This document shows positions 7,881 through 15,945 of a stretch of DNA of 29,328 nt, in pieces. The stretch's first letter is position 1, and each line of letters begins with the position of its first letter. Position numbers and translations under genes: made by a program. The DNA lies in the NCBI RefSeq assembly GCF_041224595.1, contig NZ_JBGFGN010000138.1:1-29328 (forward strand), in the 5' to 3' direction. Source of the stretch: Donghicola sp041224595 (lineage in GTDB: Bacteria; Pseudomonadota; Alphaproteobacteria; Rhodobacterales; Rhodobacteraceae). The notes beneath the pieces were generated by a model. That model was not told the DNA's origin, did not search any database, and worked only from the letters and a program-made list of their open reading frames with translations.

Positions 7881-8455
7881 TGGAAGGCAAAAAGAGAACA
7901 GTCGTACAACTGGTTTCGGTCGTTCTGGTCATGGGCGCGCTCGCTTGGGCGGCTGTTCCCCTCTATGACCTTTTCTGCCGTGTCACCGGTTTTGGCGGCG
8001 AGACCCAGGTTGCGAGCTCGGAGTCCGAAACGATTCTGGATCAGACCATCAAGATCAAGTTCGATGCTTCCAAAGAGCGCGGCATGCCATGGGAATTCAA
8101 ACCCATGCAGCGCGAGATGGAGCTGCGCATCGGCGAAAGCGGCCTCGCCTTCTACGAGGCCTATAACCCAACCGATCACGTTGTGGCAGGCACCGCCAGC
8201 TACAATGTCGCGCCCTTTGCGGCGGGCGGGTACTTTGTAAAGATTGCTTGCTTCTGCTTCACCGAGCAGGTGCTACAGCCAGGAGAGCGGGTCGAGATGC
8301 CCGTGACCTTCTATGTCGACCCCGAGATTGTAGATGACCCCGAGGCGAAATACGCCAAGCACATCACACTCTCGTATACCTTCCACGAGATGGATCTTGC
8401 CGATACTGATTATCAGGCGGCACTCGAGACCGAAAAAACAACAGAAATTAACTAA
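7877..8455 (+). CDS. ctaG: Cytochrome c oxidase assembly protein CtaG (Cox11 family), CuB chaperone
   Basis: Cox11/CtaG delivers copper to the CuB site of oxidase subunit I. The 192-residue protein has an N-terminal membrane anchor (about residues 9-28), the family's PLYDLFCRVTGFGG block with Cys34, and a periplasmic Ig-like domain. The copper-binding pair Cys125-x-Cys127 lies in KIACFCFTEQ. Two start codons occur in tandem (ATGATG at 7877-7882) behind GGAAGGAGGAC. The second ATG, at 7880, has the better spacing, so the product may lack the first Met. The gene overlaps the end of the preceding small gene, and ctaE follows after 22 bases. Confidence 0.96.
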   Translation: MMEGKKRTVVQLVSVVLVMGALAWAAVPLYDLFCRVTGFGGETQVASSESETILDQTIKIKFDASKERGMPWEFKPMQREMELRIGESGLAFYEAYNPTDHVVAGTASYNVAPFAAGGYFVKIACFCFTEQVLQPGERVEMPVTFYVDPEIVDDPEAKYAKHITLSYTFHEMDLADTDYQAALETEKTTEIN

Positions 8456-8477
8456 GCCTTCCAACGAGGGACCTTCA

Positions 8478-9266
8478 ATGGCGCACGCAAAAAACCACGA
8501 CTACCACGTTCTGCCCCCATCCATTTGGCCTTTCCTTGGCTCGATTGCCGGCTTTGTCATGCTGTTCGGCGCGGTCCTTTGGATGAAGGAAAGCGGCCCG
8601 TGGATGTTCCTCATCGGCTTCGTTGGCGTTCTCTACGTCATGTTCGGCTGGTGGTCGGACACCATTTCCGAAAACCAGGCGGGCGACCACACTCCCGTTG
8701 TTCAGATTGGTCTGCGCTACGGCTTCATCCTGTTCATCATGTCCGAAGTCATGTTCTTTGCGGCATGGTTCTGGTCGTTCTTCAAGCACGCGCTGTACCC
8801 CATGCCTGCGGTCGGCGGCGTTTGGCCCCCCGAAGGCATCGAGACCTTTGATCCCTGGCACCTACCCCTGATCAACACCCTGATCTTGCTGTGCTCGGGT
8901 GCAGCGGCGACTTGGGCGCACCACGCTCTGGTTCACGAGAACAACCGCAAAGACATCAAGTCGGGCCTGCTGCTGGCCGTCGTCCTTGGCCTGATCTTCA
9001 GCGTGTTCCAGGCATACGAATACAGCCACGCGTCCTTCGGCTTTGCTGGCAACATCTACGGCGCGAACTTCTTCATGGCGACCGGCTTCCACGGCTTCCA
9101 CGTGATCGTCGGCACGATCTTCCTGTTCATCTGCTACCTGCGCACCGTGCGCGGTCACTTCACCCCCGAAAACCACATCGGCTTCGAAGCAGCAGCTTGG
9201 TACTGGCACTTCGTCGACGTTGTATGGCTGTTCCTGTTCGCAGCTGTTTACATCTGGGGCGGCTAA
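8478..9266 (+). CDS. ctaE: Cytochrome c oxidase (aa3) subunit III
   Basis: Subunit III is a seven-helix membrane protein that stabilises the oxidase during turnover. The start MAHAKNHDYHVLPPSIWPF has a purine-rich AACGAGGGACC upstream. The reading frame is open further back, but that part overlaps ctaG. Family blocks are FIMSEVMFFAAWFWSFF (with the conserved Glu), GVWPPEGIETFDPW, GAAATWAHHALVHENN, QAYEYSHASFGF, TGFHGFHVIVGTIFL and the C-terminal AAAWYWHFVDVVWLFLFAAVYIWGG. At 262 residues the length is as expected. It is followed by a clear terminator at 9319-9352. Confidence 0.97.
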   Translation: MAHAKNHDYHVLPPSIWPFLGSIAGFVMLFGAVLWMKESGPWMFLIGFVGVLYVMFGWWSDTISENQAGDHTPVVQIGLRYGFILFIMSEVMFFAAWFWSFFKHALYPMPAVGGVWPPEGIETFDPWHLPLINTLILLCSGAAATWAHHALVHENNRKDIKSGLLLAVVLGLIFSVFQAYEYSHASFGFAGNIYGANFFMATGFHGFHVIVGTIFLFICYLRTVRGHFTPENHIGFEAAAWYWHFVDVVWLFLFAAVYIWGG

Positions 9267-9318
9267 CCGCCATCGCACCAGTTGTCGGTTGAAATTCCAG
9301 CCGCATTGAATATCACAG

Positions 9319-9352
9319 CAAGGTGCGCAAACTGCGCACCTTGTTTTCGTTT
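9319..9352 (+). terminator. Rho-independent terminator after ctaE
   Basis: A 10-bp perfect stem, AAGGTGCGCA (9320-9329) with TGCGCACCTT (9333-9342), has an outer C-G pair and a tight AAC loop, followed by GTTTTCGTTT. It lies about 50 bases after the ctaE stop and only about 13 bases before the chosen SURF1 start. Either it lets some polymerase through, or SURF1-thrC has another promoter. Confidence 0.85.
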
Positions 9353-9364
9353 GAAAGGCCTGAA

Positions 9365-10051
9365 ATGCGTCGCTCTTTACTCCTGATCGTGGTCGGCATC
9401 GCTGTTGCGGCTGTCCTGCTCGGGCTTGGCAAGTGGCAGGTGGAGCGTCTGGCATGGAAAACCCAGATTCTCGCCGATATCGAAGCGCACATTTCCCAAG
9501 AGCCCGTCGCCGTTCCGACCGATCCCGACCCTGTCGCTGATCGCTACCTGCCCGTCATTGCGAGCGGCACCGTCACGACCGATGAGCTGCACGTATTGGC
9601 CTCGGCGCGGGGGCAGGGGGCTGGCTACCGTATCATCACCGCGTTCGAGACCGAGGATGGCCGCCGCCTGATGCTGGATCGGGGGTTCGTCGCCATCAAT
9701 GCCAAGGACGACACCCGTCCCGAACACGATGCAACCATCATCGGCAACCTGCATTGGCCGGACGAGCGTACAGGCTCCACTCCTGAAAATGACCTTGCAA
9801 ACAACGACTGGTTCTCGCGCGACATCCCGCAGATGGCGCAGGCGCTGGATGCCGAGCCGATCCTGATCGTCGTCCGCGACACCGACTATCCCGAACCGCG
9901 TGTGACCCCCTGGCCGGTGGACACCGCGGGCATTCCGAACAATCACCTTGAATACGCCGTAACGTGGTTCAGTTTCGCCGCGATCTGGATTATCGGCATT
10001 GCATACCTCCTGTGGCGCGACCGCAGGGCAAAAGATGAAAGGCCCGAATGA
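9365..10051 (+). CDS. SURF1-family cytochrome oxidase biogenesis protein
   Basis: SURF1 proteins help insert heme A into oxidase subunit I. The 228-residue protein has the expected two-helix layout: one helix at about residues 4-20 (LLLIVVGIAVAAVLLGLG) followed by KWQVERLAWK, and one near the C-terminus (FSFAAIWIIGIAYLLWRD). Between them is a periplasmic domain with GAGYRIITAFETEDGRRLMLDRGFV and the family's NNHLEYAVTWFSFA signature. The ATG at 9365 is preferred, with GAAAGG upstream. A possible upstream GTG at 9323 falls inside the terminator stem. Its stop overlaps the thrC start by ATGA. Confidence 0.93.
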   Translation: MRRSLLLIVVGIAVAAVLLGLGKWQVERLAWKTQILADIEAHISQEPVAVPTDPDPVADRYLPVIASGTVTTDELHVLASARGQGAGYRIITAFETEDGRRLMLDRGFVAINAKDDTRPEHDATIIGNLHWPDERTGSTPENDLANNDWFSRDIPQMAQALDAEPILIVVRDTDYPEPRVTPWPVDTAGIPNNHLEYAVTWFSFAAIWIIGIAYLLWRDRRAKDERPE

Positions 10052-11436
10052 TGCAATACATCTCGACCCGAGGCTCTGCGCCGACGCTGACCTTTGACGA
10101 GGCGATGCTGACTGGCCTCGCACGTGACGGTGGTCTCTATGTTCCCGCCGAGATCCCCACCATGACGGCCGAAGACATCGCCGCGCTGGCTGGCCTGCCC
10201 TACGAGGAAGTCGCTTTCCGCGTGATGCGTCCTTATCTGGGAACGTCATTCAACGACGACGAATTCCGTGGGATCATCGAACGGGCCTATGCTGGTTTCG
10301 GCCACGACGCTCGCGCGCCGCTCAAGCAACTCGCACCCGGTCACTTCCTCTGTGAACTGTTCCATGGGCCGACCTTGGCGTTCAAAGACTTCGCCATGCA
10401 GCTCATCGGTCAGCTGTTCGAGTTCGAGCTCAAGCGCCGCGACAGCCGCGTGACCATCGTGGGCGCGACCTCGGGTGATACCGGCTCCGCCGCGATCGAA
10501 GCGTTCCGTGGTCTGGACGCAGTGGACGTGTTCATCCTGTTCCCCCACGGCCGCGTGTCTGAAGTCCAGCGTCGTCAGATGACTACCCCGTCTGAAGACA
10601 ACGTGCACGCGCTGGCGCTGGACGGTCACTTCGACGACTGTCAGGCGCGCGTCAAAGATATGTTCAACGACTTCGAGTTCCGCGACGGCGTTAAGCTGGC
10701 GGGCGTGAACAGCATCAACTGGGCCCGTGTTCTGGCGCAAGTCGTCTACTACTTCACCTCGGCGGTTGCTCTGGGTGCACCTTATCGCAAGGTCAGCTTC
10801 ACCGTACCGACCGGCAACTTTGGCGATATCTTCGCGGGCTACATCGCAAAGCGCATGGGCCTGCCGATTGATCGTCTGGTCGTCGCGACCAACCAGAACG
10901 ACATCCTGCACCGCTGCCTGTCGACGTCCGAATACATGGTCGACGGCGTTATCCCCTCGATCAGCCCGTCGATGGACATTCAGGTCTCGTCGAACTTTGA
11001 GCGCGCGCTGTTCGATGCCTATGGCCGCGACGGAACGGCCGTTGCGCAACTGATGGACGAACTCAAAGCAGGCGGCTTCAAGGTTAGCCAAGGTGCCTTG
11101 CAGGCTCTGCGAGAGAACTTCGACAGCGGCCGTTGTTCCGAAGAGGAAACGCTGGCGACCATCACCCGCACACTCAAGGATTCGGCTGAACTCTTGTGCC
11201 CCCACAGTGCGGTTGGCGTGCATGTTGCAGAACAACAGCTTGGCGATAGCCCGATGGTCACTCTTGCAACCGCGCACCCCGCGAAATTCCCCGATGCGGT
11301 CGAGAATGCCACAGGTGTGCGTCCAGGGCTTCCCCCGCGGATGGCTGACCTGTATGAGCGTTCGGAACGCGTGACCCGTGTCGAGAATGACCTCTTGGCG
11401 CTTGAAACTCTAATTAAGGATCGGATCCACCTTTGA
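10048..11436 (+). CDS. thrC: Threonine synthase
   Basis: This pyridoxal-phosphate enzyme converts O-phosphohomoserine to threonine, the last step of threonine synthesis. The 462-residue protein is of the long (class 1) type. The PLP lysine is Lys113 in GPTLAFKDFAMQ, the phosphate-binding loop is GATSGDTGSAAIEAF, and VPTGNFGDIFAGYIAKRMG and SINWARVLAQVVYY are conserved blocks. The start is a tandem ATGATG overlapping the SURF1 stop; the second ATG is equally possible. Its end overlaps the start of the M16 peptidase. lysC, the first enzyme of the same aspartate pathway, lies about 9.5 kb downstream on the other strand. Confidence 0.97.
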   Translation: MMQYISTRGSAPTLTFDEAMLTGLARDGGLYVPAEIPTMTAEDIAALAGLPYEEVAFRVMRPYLGTSFNDDEFRGIIERAYAGFGHDARAPLKQLAPGHFLCELFHGPTLAFKDFAMQLIGQLFEFELKRRDSRVTIVGATSGDTGSAAIEAFRGLDAVDVFILFPHGRVSEVQRRQMTTPSEDNVHALALDGHFDDCQARVKDMFNDFEFRDGVKLAGVNSINWARVLAQVVYYFTSAVALGAPYRKVSFTVPTGNFGDIFAGYIAKRMGLPIDRLVVATNQNDILHRCLSTSEYMVDGVIPSISPSMDIQVSSNFERALFDAYGRDGTAVAQLMDELKAGGFKVSQGALQALRENFDSGRCSEEETLATITRTLKDSAELLCPHSAVGVHVAEQQLGDSPMVTLATAHPAKFPDAVENATGVRPGLPPRMADLYERSERVTRVENDLLALETLIKDRIHL

Positions 11437-12695
11437 CCGTTCAGACCCATACCCTTTCCAATGGCTTCCGTGTTGTGACGGAGCACATGCCCGGCCTCGA
11501 ATCCGCTGCGATCGGGATCTGGGTCGGTGCAGGTGCGCGCCACGAAAGGGTAGAACAGAACGGCATTGCCCACTTCCTTGAACACATGGCCTTCAAAGGC
11601 ACCAAGCGTCGCTCTGCGCTGGAGATCGCCGAAGTGATCGAGGATGTGGGCGGGTATATCAACGCCTACACCTCGCGAGAGGTGACGGCCTATTACGCCC
11701 GCGTATTGGCAAATGACGTGCCACTGGCGCTGGACGTGATTGCGGACATTCTGCTGAACCCGACCTTTGATGAGAACGAGATCGAGGTCGAGCGCGGGGT
11801 GATCTTGCAAGAGATCGGTCAGGCGCTGGATACGCCCGACGACGTGATCTTTGACTGGCTGCAAGAAGAGGCCTACCCGAACCAGCCCCTTGGCCGCACG
11901 ATCCTTGGCCCGTCCGAGCGTGTGCGCCACTTTAGCCGCGAGGATCTGTCGGGCTTTGTCGAGGAACACTATGGCCCCGGTCAGATGATTCTATCGGCTG
12001 CTGGCGCTGTCGACCACGACGCCATCGTGCGCGAGGCGGAAAAGCTGTTCGGTCACCTAAAGCCGGGCGCGGCGCAGCACGAGGATGCTGCGGCATTCCA
12101 AGGTGGCGAGCGCCGCGAAGTCAAAAAGCTGGAGCAGGCGCATTTTACGCTGGCCTTCGAAAGCCCCGGCTACCGTGCGGATGATTTCTTTACCGGTCAG
12201 ATCTACGCGAACGCGCTGGGGGGCGGCATGTCCTCTCGTCTATTCCAAGAAATTCGCGAACACCGTGGCTTGTGCTACACGATCTTCAGCCAAGCGGGTG
12301 CGTACTCGGACACAGGTCTGATTACGGTTTACGCTGGCACCAGCGCCGAGCAACTGGGTGAATTGGCCGAAGTTACCATCGACGAAATGCGCCGCATCAA
12401 CGACGATCTGCGTATCGCCGAGATTGATCGCGCCCGTGCCCAGATGAAGGCAGGCATGCTCATGGGCCTTGAAAGTCCATCGAACCGTGCTGAACGTTTG
12501 GCCAGAATGGTGTCGATCTGGGGCCGCGTGCCCGATTTGTCGGAAACCGTTGCGAAAATCGACTCGGTTACTCTTGAAAACGTTCGGGATTTCGGAATCA
12601 ATCTTGCCACCCATGCGCCATCTGCAATGGCGCTCTACGGACCCGTGGACAAGGCACCCTTCCTGGCCGCGTTGAAAGAGAGACTGGCTGGATAA
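11433..12695 (+). CDS. M16-family zinc peptidase (mitochondrial processing peptidase-like)
   Basis: This is a single-domain-pair zinc protease of the insulinase/pitrilysin clan. The inverted zinc motif HXXEH is present as His47-Phe-Leu-Glu50-His51 (GIAHFLEHMAFKGT), with the third ligand Glu127 in EVERGVILQEI. The C-terminal half carries ALGGGMSSRLFQEIREHRGLCYTI, the substrate-binding GGGxSSRLF block. At 420 residues it resembles the beta subunit of mitochondrial processing peptidase, which is thought to derive from such alphaproteobacterial proteins. The start is a TTG that overlaps the thrC stop (TTGA), with AAGGATCGG upstream. The cellular substrate is unknown. Confidence 0.94.
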   Translation: MTVQTHTLSNGFRVVTEHMPGLESAAIGIWVGAGARHERVEQNGIAHFLEHMAFKGTKRRSALEIAEVIEDVGGYINAYTSREVTAYYARVLANDVPLALDVIADILLNPTFDENEIEVERGVILQEIGQALDTPDDVIFDWLQEEAYPNQPLGRTILGPSERVRHFSREDLSGFVEEHYGPGQMILSAAGAVDHDAIVREAEKLFGHLKPGAAQHEDAAAFQGGERREVKKLEQAHFTLAFESPGYRADDFFTGQIYANALGGGMSSRLFQEIREHRGLCYTIFSQAGAYSDTGLITVYAGTSAEQLGELAEVTIDEMRRINDDLRIAEIDRARAQMKAGMLMGLESPSNRAERLARMVSIWGRVPDLSETVAKIDSVTLENVRDFGINLATHAPSAMALYGPVDKAPFLAALKERLAG

Positions 12696-13274
12696 ATGCT
12701 GCTAAACAAACGGAAGTTTCGCCTGGAGACAGAGCGCATGACCCTGCGCCTTCCTCTACATGGCGACTACCGTGCGTGGAGCAGTCTACGGTTTTCCTGC
12801 CGCGAGTTCCTGACCCCATGGGAACCCACTTGGGCCGATGATCACCTGAGCCGCAAAGCCTTTACCAATCGGGTGTATTGGGCCAACCGGTCGATGTCTC
12901 AGGGAACGGCGCTACCGCTGTTTTTGATCCGGCGGTCGGACGACATGCTGTTGGGGGCGATCACACTGGACAACGTGCGCCGCGGGCCTGCGCAAATGGG
13001 CACCATCGGCTATTGGATCGGCGAACCCTTTGCGCGTCAGGGCTACATGACCGAGGCGATTGCTTCGGTCGTCCATCATGCTTTTACCCGCATGGACCTG
13101 AGCCGGATCGAGGCCGCATGCCTGCCGGAAAACAAGCCCTCTCATGGCGTGCTCGAAAAGTGTGGCTTCAAATACGAGGGCGTCGCGCAATCCTACCTGC
13201 AAATCGACGGGCGTTGGCGTAATCATGTGCTGTTTGCGGCGCTGCGCCATGATCGCAGGGGCAAGACCGCCTAG
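12696..13274 (+). CDS. RimJ/RimL-type GNAT N-acetyltransferase
   Basis: Proteins of this family transfer acetyl from acetyl-CoA to the N-terminal alanine of ribosomal proteins or to similar amines. The 192-residue product has FRLETERMTLRLP at the start, the acetyl-CoA pyrophosphate loop EPFARQGYMTEA near residues 109-120, and the ARIEAACLPENKPSHGVLEKCGF-like block near the end (here SRIEAACLPEN then SHGVLEKCGFKYEGV). The ATG follows the M16 stop with no gap (TAAATG), so translation is coupled. RimJ itself is the closest guess from layout, but the substrate cannot be read from sequence. Confidence 0.9.
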   Translation: MLLNKRKFRLETERMTLRLPLHGDYRAWSSLRFSCREFLTPWEPTWADDHLSRKAFTNRVYWANRSMSQGTALPLFLIRRSDDMLLGAITLDNVRRGPAQMGTIGYWIGEPFARQGYMTEAIASVVHHAFTRMDLSRIEAACLPENKPSHGVLEKCGFKYEGVAQSYLQIDGRWRNHVLFAALRHDRRGKTA

Positions 13275-13344
13275 TTGACCGATCCGTGAAGACCGGATCA
13301 CGGCTGACCTGTGCTAGCCTTCGGGCAGAACAGGGGGATCACGC

Positions 13345-14187
13345 ATGGTATTTCGTTTCATCACCGCTTTTCTGATGCTCGTCGCGGGGGCCGCCAATGC
13401 CCAAGACCGAAGGCCCAGTCATTGCATTGCATTGGCTGATAGCACCCCGGGCCTAGAGTACGTTCAACTCGCCAGCTTCTCTGAGCCGCTAGAGGACGAG
13501 TACACCGTGCGCATCCGCTATCTTGATCATGCGATGTTCCTGATCGGGACCTATGGTGGGCTGACAGCCGTCACAGATTACGCGGGTTATCTAGGGCAGG
13601 GGGATTTTACCCCTGACGTTGCTACGATGAACAACGCTCACGGCACCCACTGGACCAGATTTCCCGATCCGGACATTGATCATGTGTTGCAAGGTTGGCC
13701 GGATGATGAGGGCAATCCCGCCGTGCACTACCTTGATCTTGGCGAGATGCTTGTGCGGAACGTGACCACTGACAACCGGCGCGGCATGGGGTCCGCGGGC
13801 GAGAACGGCAACTCTATCTTCATTTTTGAAGTTGGCGGCCTGTGCATAGGCCATATGGGACACCTGCATCACGAACCTTCGCCCGCGCAATATGCTGCGA
13901 TGGGGCGGCTTGACGTGACGATGGTCGCAGTCGATGGGGGGATGACTTTGGACCACGCATCGGTAGTGCGGGTCATGCAGCGGCTGAAATCCTCGATCAT
14001 CATTCCGATGCATTGGTTCGGCCAGCTAACCTTGGAGCAGTTCATCGCCCGCATGGAGCAGGACTTTGCCATCCAGCGCACGGGCGAGTCGCAGATCGAC
14101 GTCTCCCTGCGGAATTTACCCGCGCGCCCGACAGTTGTGGTGCTTGATCCTCGTCCGATTTCGGCTCAAGACTTGGGCGCTGAATAG
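13345..14187 (+). CDS. Exported metallo-beta-lactamase-fold protein with altered metal motif
   Basis: The 280-residue protein has a signal peptide (MVFRFITAFLMLVAGAANAQ, cleavage near 20), so it probably acts in the periplasm. Its core follows the UPF0173/Lactamase_B_3 pattern of small metal-dependent hydrolases: IRYLDHAMFLIGT, GGLTAVTDYAGYL, FIFEVGGLCIGHMGHLHHE, VTMVAVDGGMTLDHASVVRVMQ and SSIIIPMHWFG. The usual first metal motif HxHxDH is changed to Asn97-Ala-His99-Gly-Thr101-His102, while His170, His173 and the His of IPMHW remain. Metal binding may therefore be altered or lost. It has GGGGGAT upstream of its ATG and lies just ahead of the FAD oxidase gene (8-base gap), so the two are probably co-transcribed. 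The substrate is unknown. Confidence 0.8.
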   Translation: MVFRFITAFLMLVAGAANAQDRRPSHCIALADSTPGLEYVQLASFSEPLEDEYTVRIRYLDHAMFLIGTYGGLTAVTDYAGYLGQGDFTPDVATMNNAHGTHWTRFPDPDIDHVLQGWPDDEGNPAVHYLDLGEMLVRNVTTDNRRGMGSAGENGNSIFIFEVGGLCIGHMGHLHHEPSPAQYAAMGRLDVTMVAVDGGMTLDHASVVRVMQRLKSSIIIPMHWFGQLTLEQFIARMEQDFAIQRTGESQIDVSLRNLPARPTVVVLDPRPISAQDLGAE

Positions 14188-14195
14188 GAGAGCCC

Positions 14196-15602
14196 ATGAC
14201 CCCCGTGACTTCGATCGAAGGCGCCCTGCGGGACGCCTTGCCTGCCGCTGCATTCCGCGAACTCGAACCTCGGTATTTGGAAGAACCCCGTGGCCGCTAC
14301 AAAGGGCAGGGCGGCCTTCTCATCGCACCGGCCAACACCGAAGAGGTATCGCTCGCGGTGAAATTTGCCCACGCAGCGGGTGTTCCGGTCGTCCCCTATG
14401 GAGGAGGCACCGGCTTGGTCGGTGGGCAGATCGCGCAGGACGGAATCGAGCCGCTGATTATTTCGCTTGAACGGATGAATGCGGTGCGTGCGATCTACCC
14501 CGAGGAAAACGTTCTGGTGGCCGAAGCGGGCTGTATTCTGCAAGACTTGCACACGGCTGTCGAAAAAGAGGACCGGCTGTTTCCGTTGTCGATTGCAGCC
14601 AAAGGCTCGGCGCGGATCGGGGGAAATCTGGCAACGAACGCGGGCGGTCTGAATGTGCTGCGCTACGGAAATGCGCGCGACTTGTGCCTTGGGCTAGAGG
14701 TCGTCATGCCGAACGGAGATGTTTGGAACGGCTTGACCCGTCTGCGCAAGGACAACACAGGATATGATCTACGCAACCTGATGATCGGATCAGAAGGCTC
14801 GCTCGGGATCATCACCGCCGCCGCGTTGAAGCTGTTCCCAATTCCTGCCAGCGAAGGGACCGCTCTGTTCGTCGTGCCCTCGCCCGAGGCGGCGACCGAA
14901 CTGCTCGCAATGGCCCGCAGTCACATGGCCGAGGGAATCAGCGCCTTTGAAATCATGCACCGTCAGGGCTGGGAGTTCTTGCAGGAAACCATGCCTGAAT
15001 TGCGTCTGCCCTATGACGAAGCGCCGGAATGGAGCGTTCTGACCGACGTGGGCCTTGCCAAAGGTTTGGACCCAGCCGAGGCGCTAGAGACCCTATTTGC
15101 CGAAGCCTTCGAAGCGGGGATCGTCACCGACGGCCTGATTGCACAGTCCGAGCAACAGCGCACAGACCTGTGGAACATCCGCGAGAATATCCCCGAGGGG
15201 AATCGCCGGATCGGTTCAATCAGCAGCCACGATATTTCTGTCCCGATCAGCCGAATCCCCGAATTTATCCGCGAAGGGAATGCAGCTATGGCGGCGCTCG
15301 GGGATGTTCGGGTGAATTGCTTTGGGCACCTTGGGGACGGCAACTTGCACTACAACGTCTTCCCCGCTGCCGGAAAATCCCGCGCGGATTACGAAGACCT
15401 GCGCCCTGCGGTGAAAAGCGGTGTGCATGATCTGGTCCATGCCTACAACGGTTCGGTCAGTGCTGAGCATGGTGTTGGCCGCCTGAAAGTCAGCGATCTG
15501 GAGAAATACAGCGATCCGGTCAAGCTGGCGGCTCTGCGCGCGATCAAACAGGCGCTGGACCCCAAGGGCATCATGAATCCCGGAGTGATTCTGCGCGCTT
15601 AG
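14196..15602 (+). CDS. FAD-linked oxidase of the GlcD / D-2-hydroxyacid dehydrogenase type
   Basis: This flavoenzyme family oxidises D-2-hydroxy acids such as D-lactate, glycolate or D-2-hydroxyglutarate. The 468-residue protein has the PCMH-type FAD domain: VPVVPYGGGTGLVGGQ, then SIAAKGSARIGGNLATNAGG, LRYGNARDL and MIGSEGSLGIITAA. The C-terminal FAD-oxidase domain has NCFGHLGDGNLHYNVF and GSVSAEHGVGRLK, which carry the metal- and substrate-binding His and Glu residues. No iron-sulfur motif or partner subunits (GlcE/GlcF) are seen, so a single-chain D-2-hydroxyglutarate or D-lactate dehydrogenase is most likely. The start has AGGAG upstream. Its stop overlaps the stop of the convergent SnoaL-like gene by four bases. 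Confidence 0.92.
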   Translation: MTPVTSIEGALRDALPAAAFRELEPRYLEEPRGRYKGQGGLLIAPANTEEVSLAVKFAHAAGVPVVPYGGGTGLVGGQIAQDGIEPLIISLERMNAVRAIYPEENVLVAEAGCILQDLHTAVEKEDRLFPLSIAAKGSARIGGNLATNAGGLNVLRYGNARDLCLGLEVVMPNGDVWNGLTRLRKDNTGYDLRNLMIGSEGSLGIITAAALKLFPIPASEGTALFVVPSPEAATELLAMARSHMAEGISAFEIMHRQGWEFLQETMPELRLPYDEAPEWSVLTDVGLAKGLDPAEALETLFAEAFEAGIVTDGLIAQSEQQRTDLWNIRENIPEGNRRIGSISSHDISVPISRIPEFIREGNAAMAALGDVRVNCFGHLGDGNLHYNVFPAAGKSRADYEDLRPAVKSGVHDLVHAYNGSVSAEHGVGRLKVSDLEKYSDPVKLAALRAIKQALDPKGIMNPGVILRA

Positions 15603-15943
15603 CCCGCGTGGCAGGCGGCGGCTTGGGTGACCAAGCCGTCCGCGCCGAAATAGAGCGTCTCTGCCGCCAGAACGCCGCGATGGTTTTCGTAAGAGATCAC
15701 CATCATCCTGTGCCCCGCAAACACATCTCGGACGGTGAAATGCAGGTCGGGCTGCTGATCCAGCGCGGCCTGCCAATAGGCGCGCAGGGCGTCATGCCCG
15801 CGCACCTCTCCGTTGCCGACCAGAGCCACCGCCTTTTTCGACCGGAAGACAATATCGGGACTGTAGTGGGCCATTATCCGGTCCAGATCGTGGCTGTTCC
15901 AGCCTGCTTCCCAGTCAGCAGCGAACTCTGCGGCAGATGTCAT
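15599..15943 (-). CDS. SnoaL-like / nuclear transport factor 2-fold protein
   Basis: The 114-residue protein begins MTSAAEFAADWEAGWNSHDLDRIMAHYSPDIVF, the typical opening of SnoaL-like domains (W..aWnshDld.il..Y.dD..f), with GRGHDALRAYW-like text (here RGHDALRAYWQAAL) and a final VTQAAACHAG. The cone-shaped NTF2 fold serves many reactions, so no function can be set. The start lies two bases after the apt stop, and its ribosome site AAGGGG is inside the apt end, so it is the third gene of the mtnP-apt unit. Its TAA stop overlaps the TAG of the opposing FAD oxidase gene. Confidence 0.85.
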   Translation of the reverse strand: MTSAAEFAADWEAGWNSHDLDRIMAHYSPDIVFRSKKAVALVGNGEVRGHDALRAYWQAALDQQPDLHFTVRDVFAGHRMMVISYENHRGVLAAETLYFGADGLVTQAAACHAG

Positions 15944-15945
15944 TT

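Noticed and set aside
9323..9364. Upstream GTG start for SURF1
   Set aside because: It would start translation inside the terminator stem; the ATG at 9365 has a ribosome site and gives the usual N-terminus.
10246..11277. Minus-strand open frame of 343 codons opposite thrC
   Set aside because: thrC is unmistakable on the plus strand, and the antisense product shows no family features.
13284..13303. Hairpin CCGTGA-N8-TCACGG after the RimJ-like gene
   Set aside because: Six pairs with no T-run; it may be a regulator site, but there is too little to call a terminator or operator.
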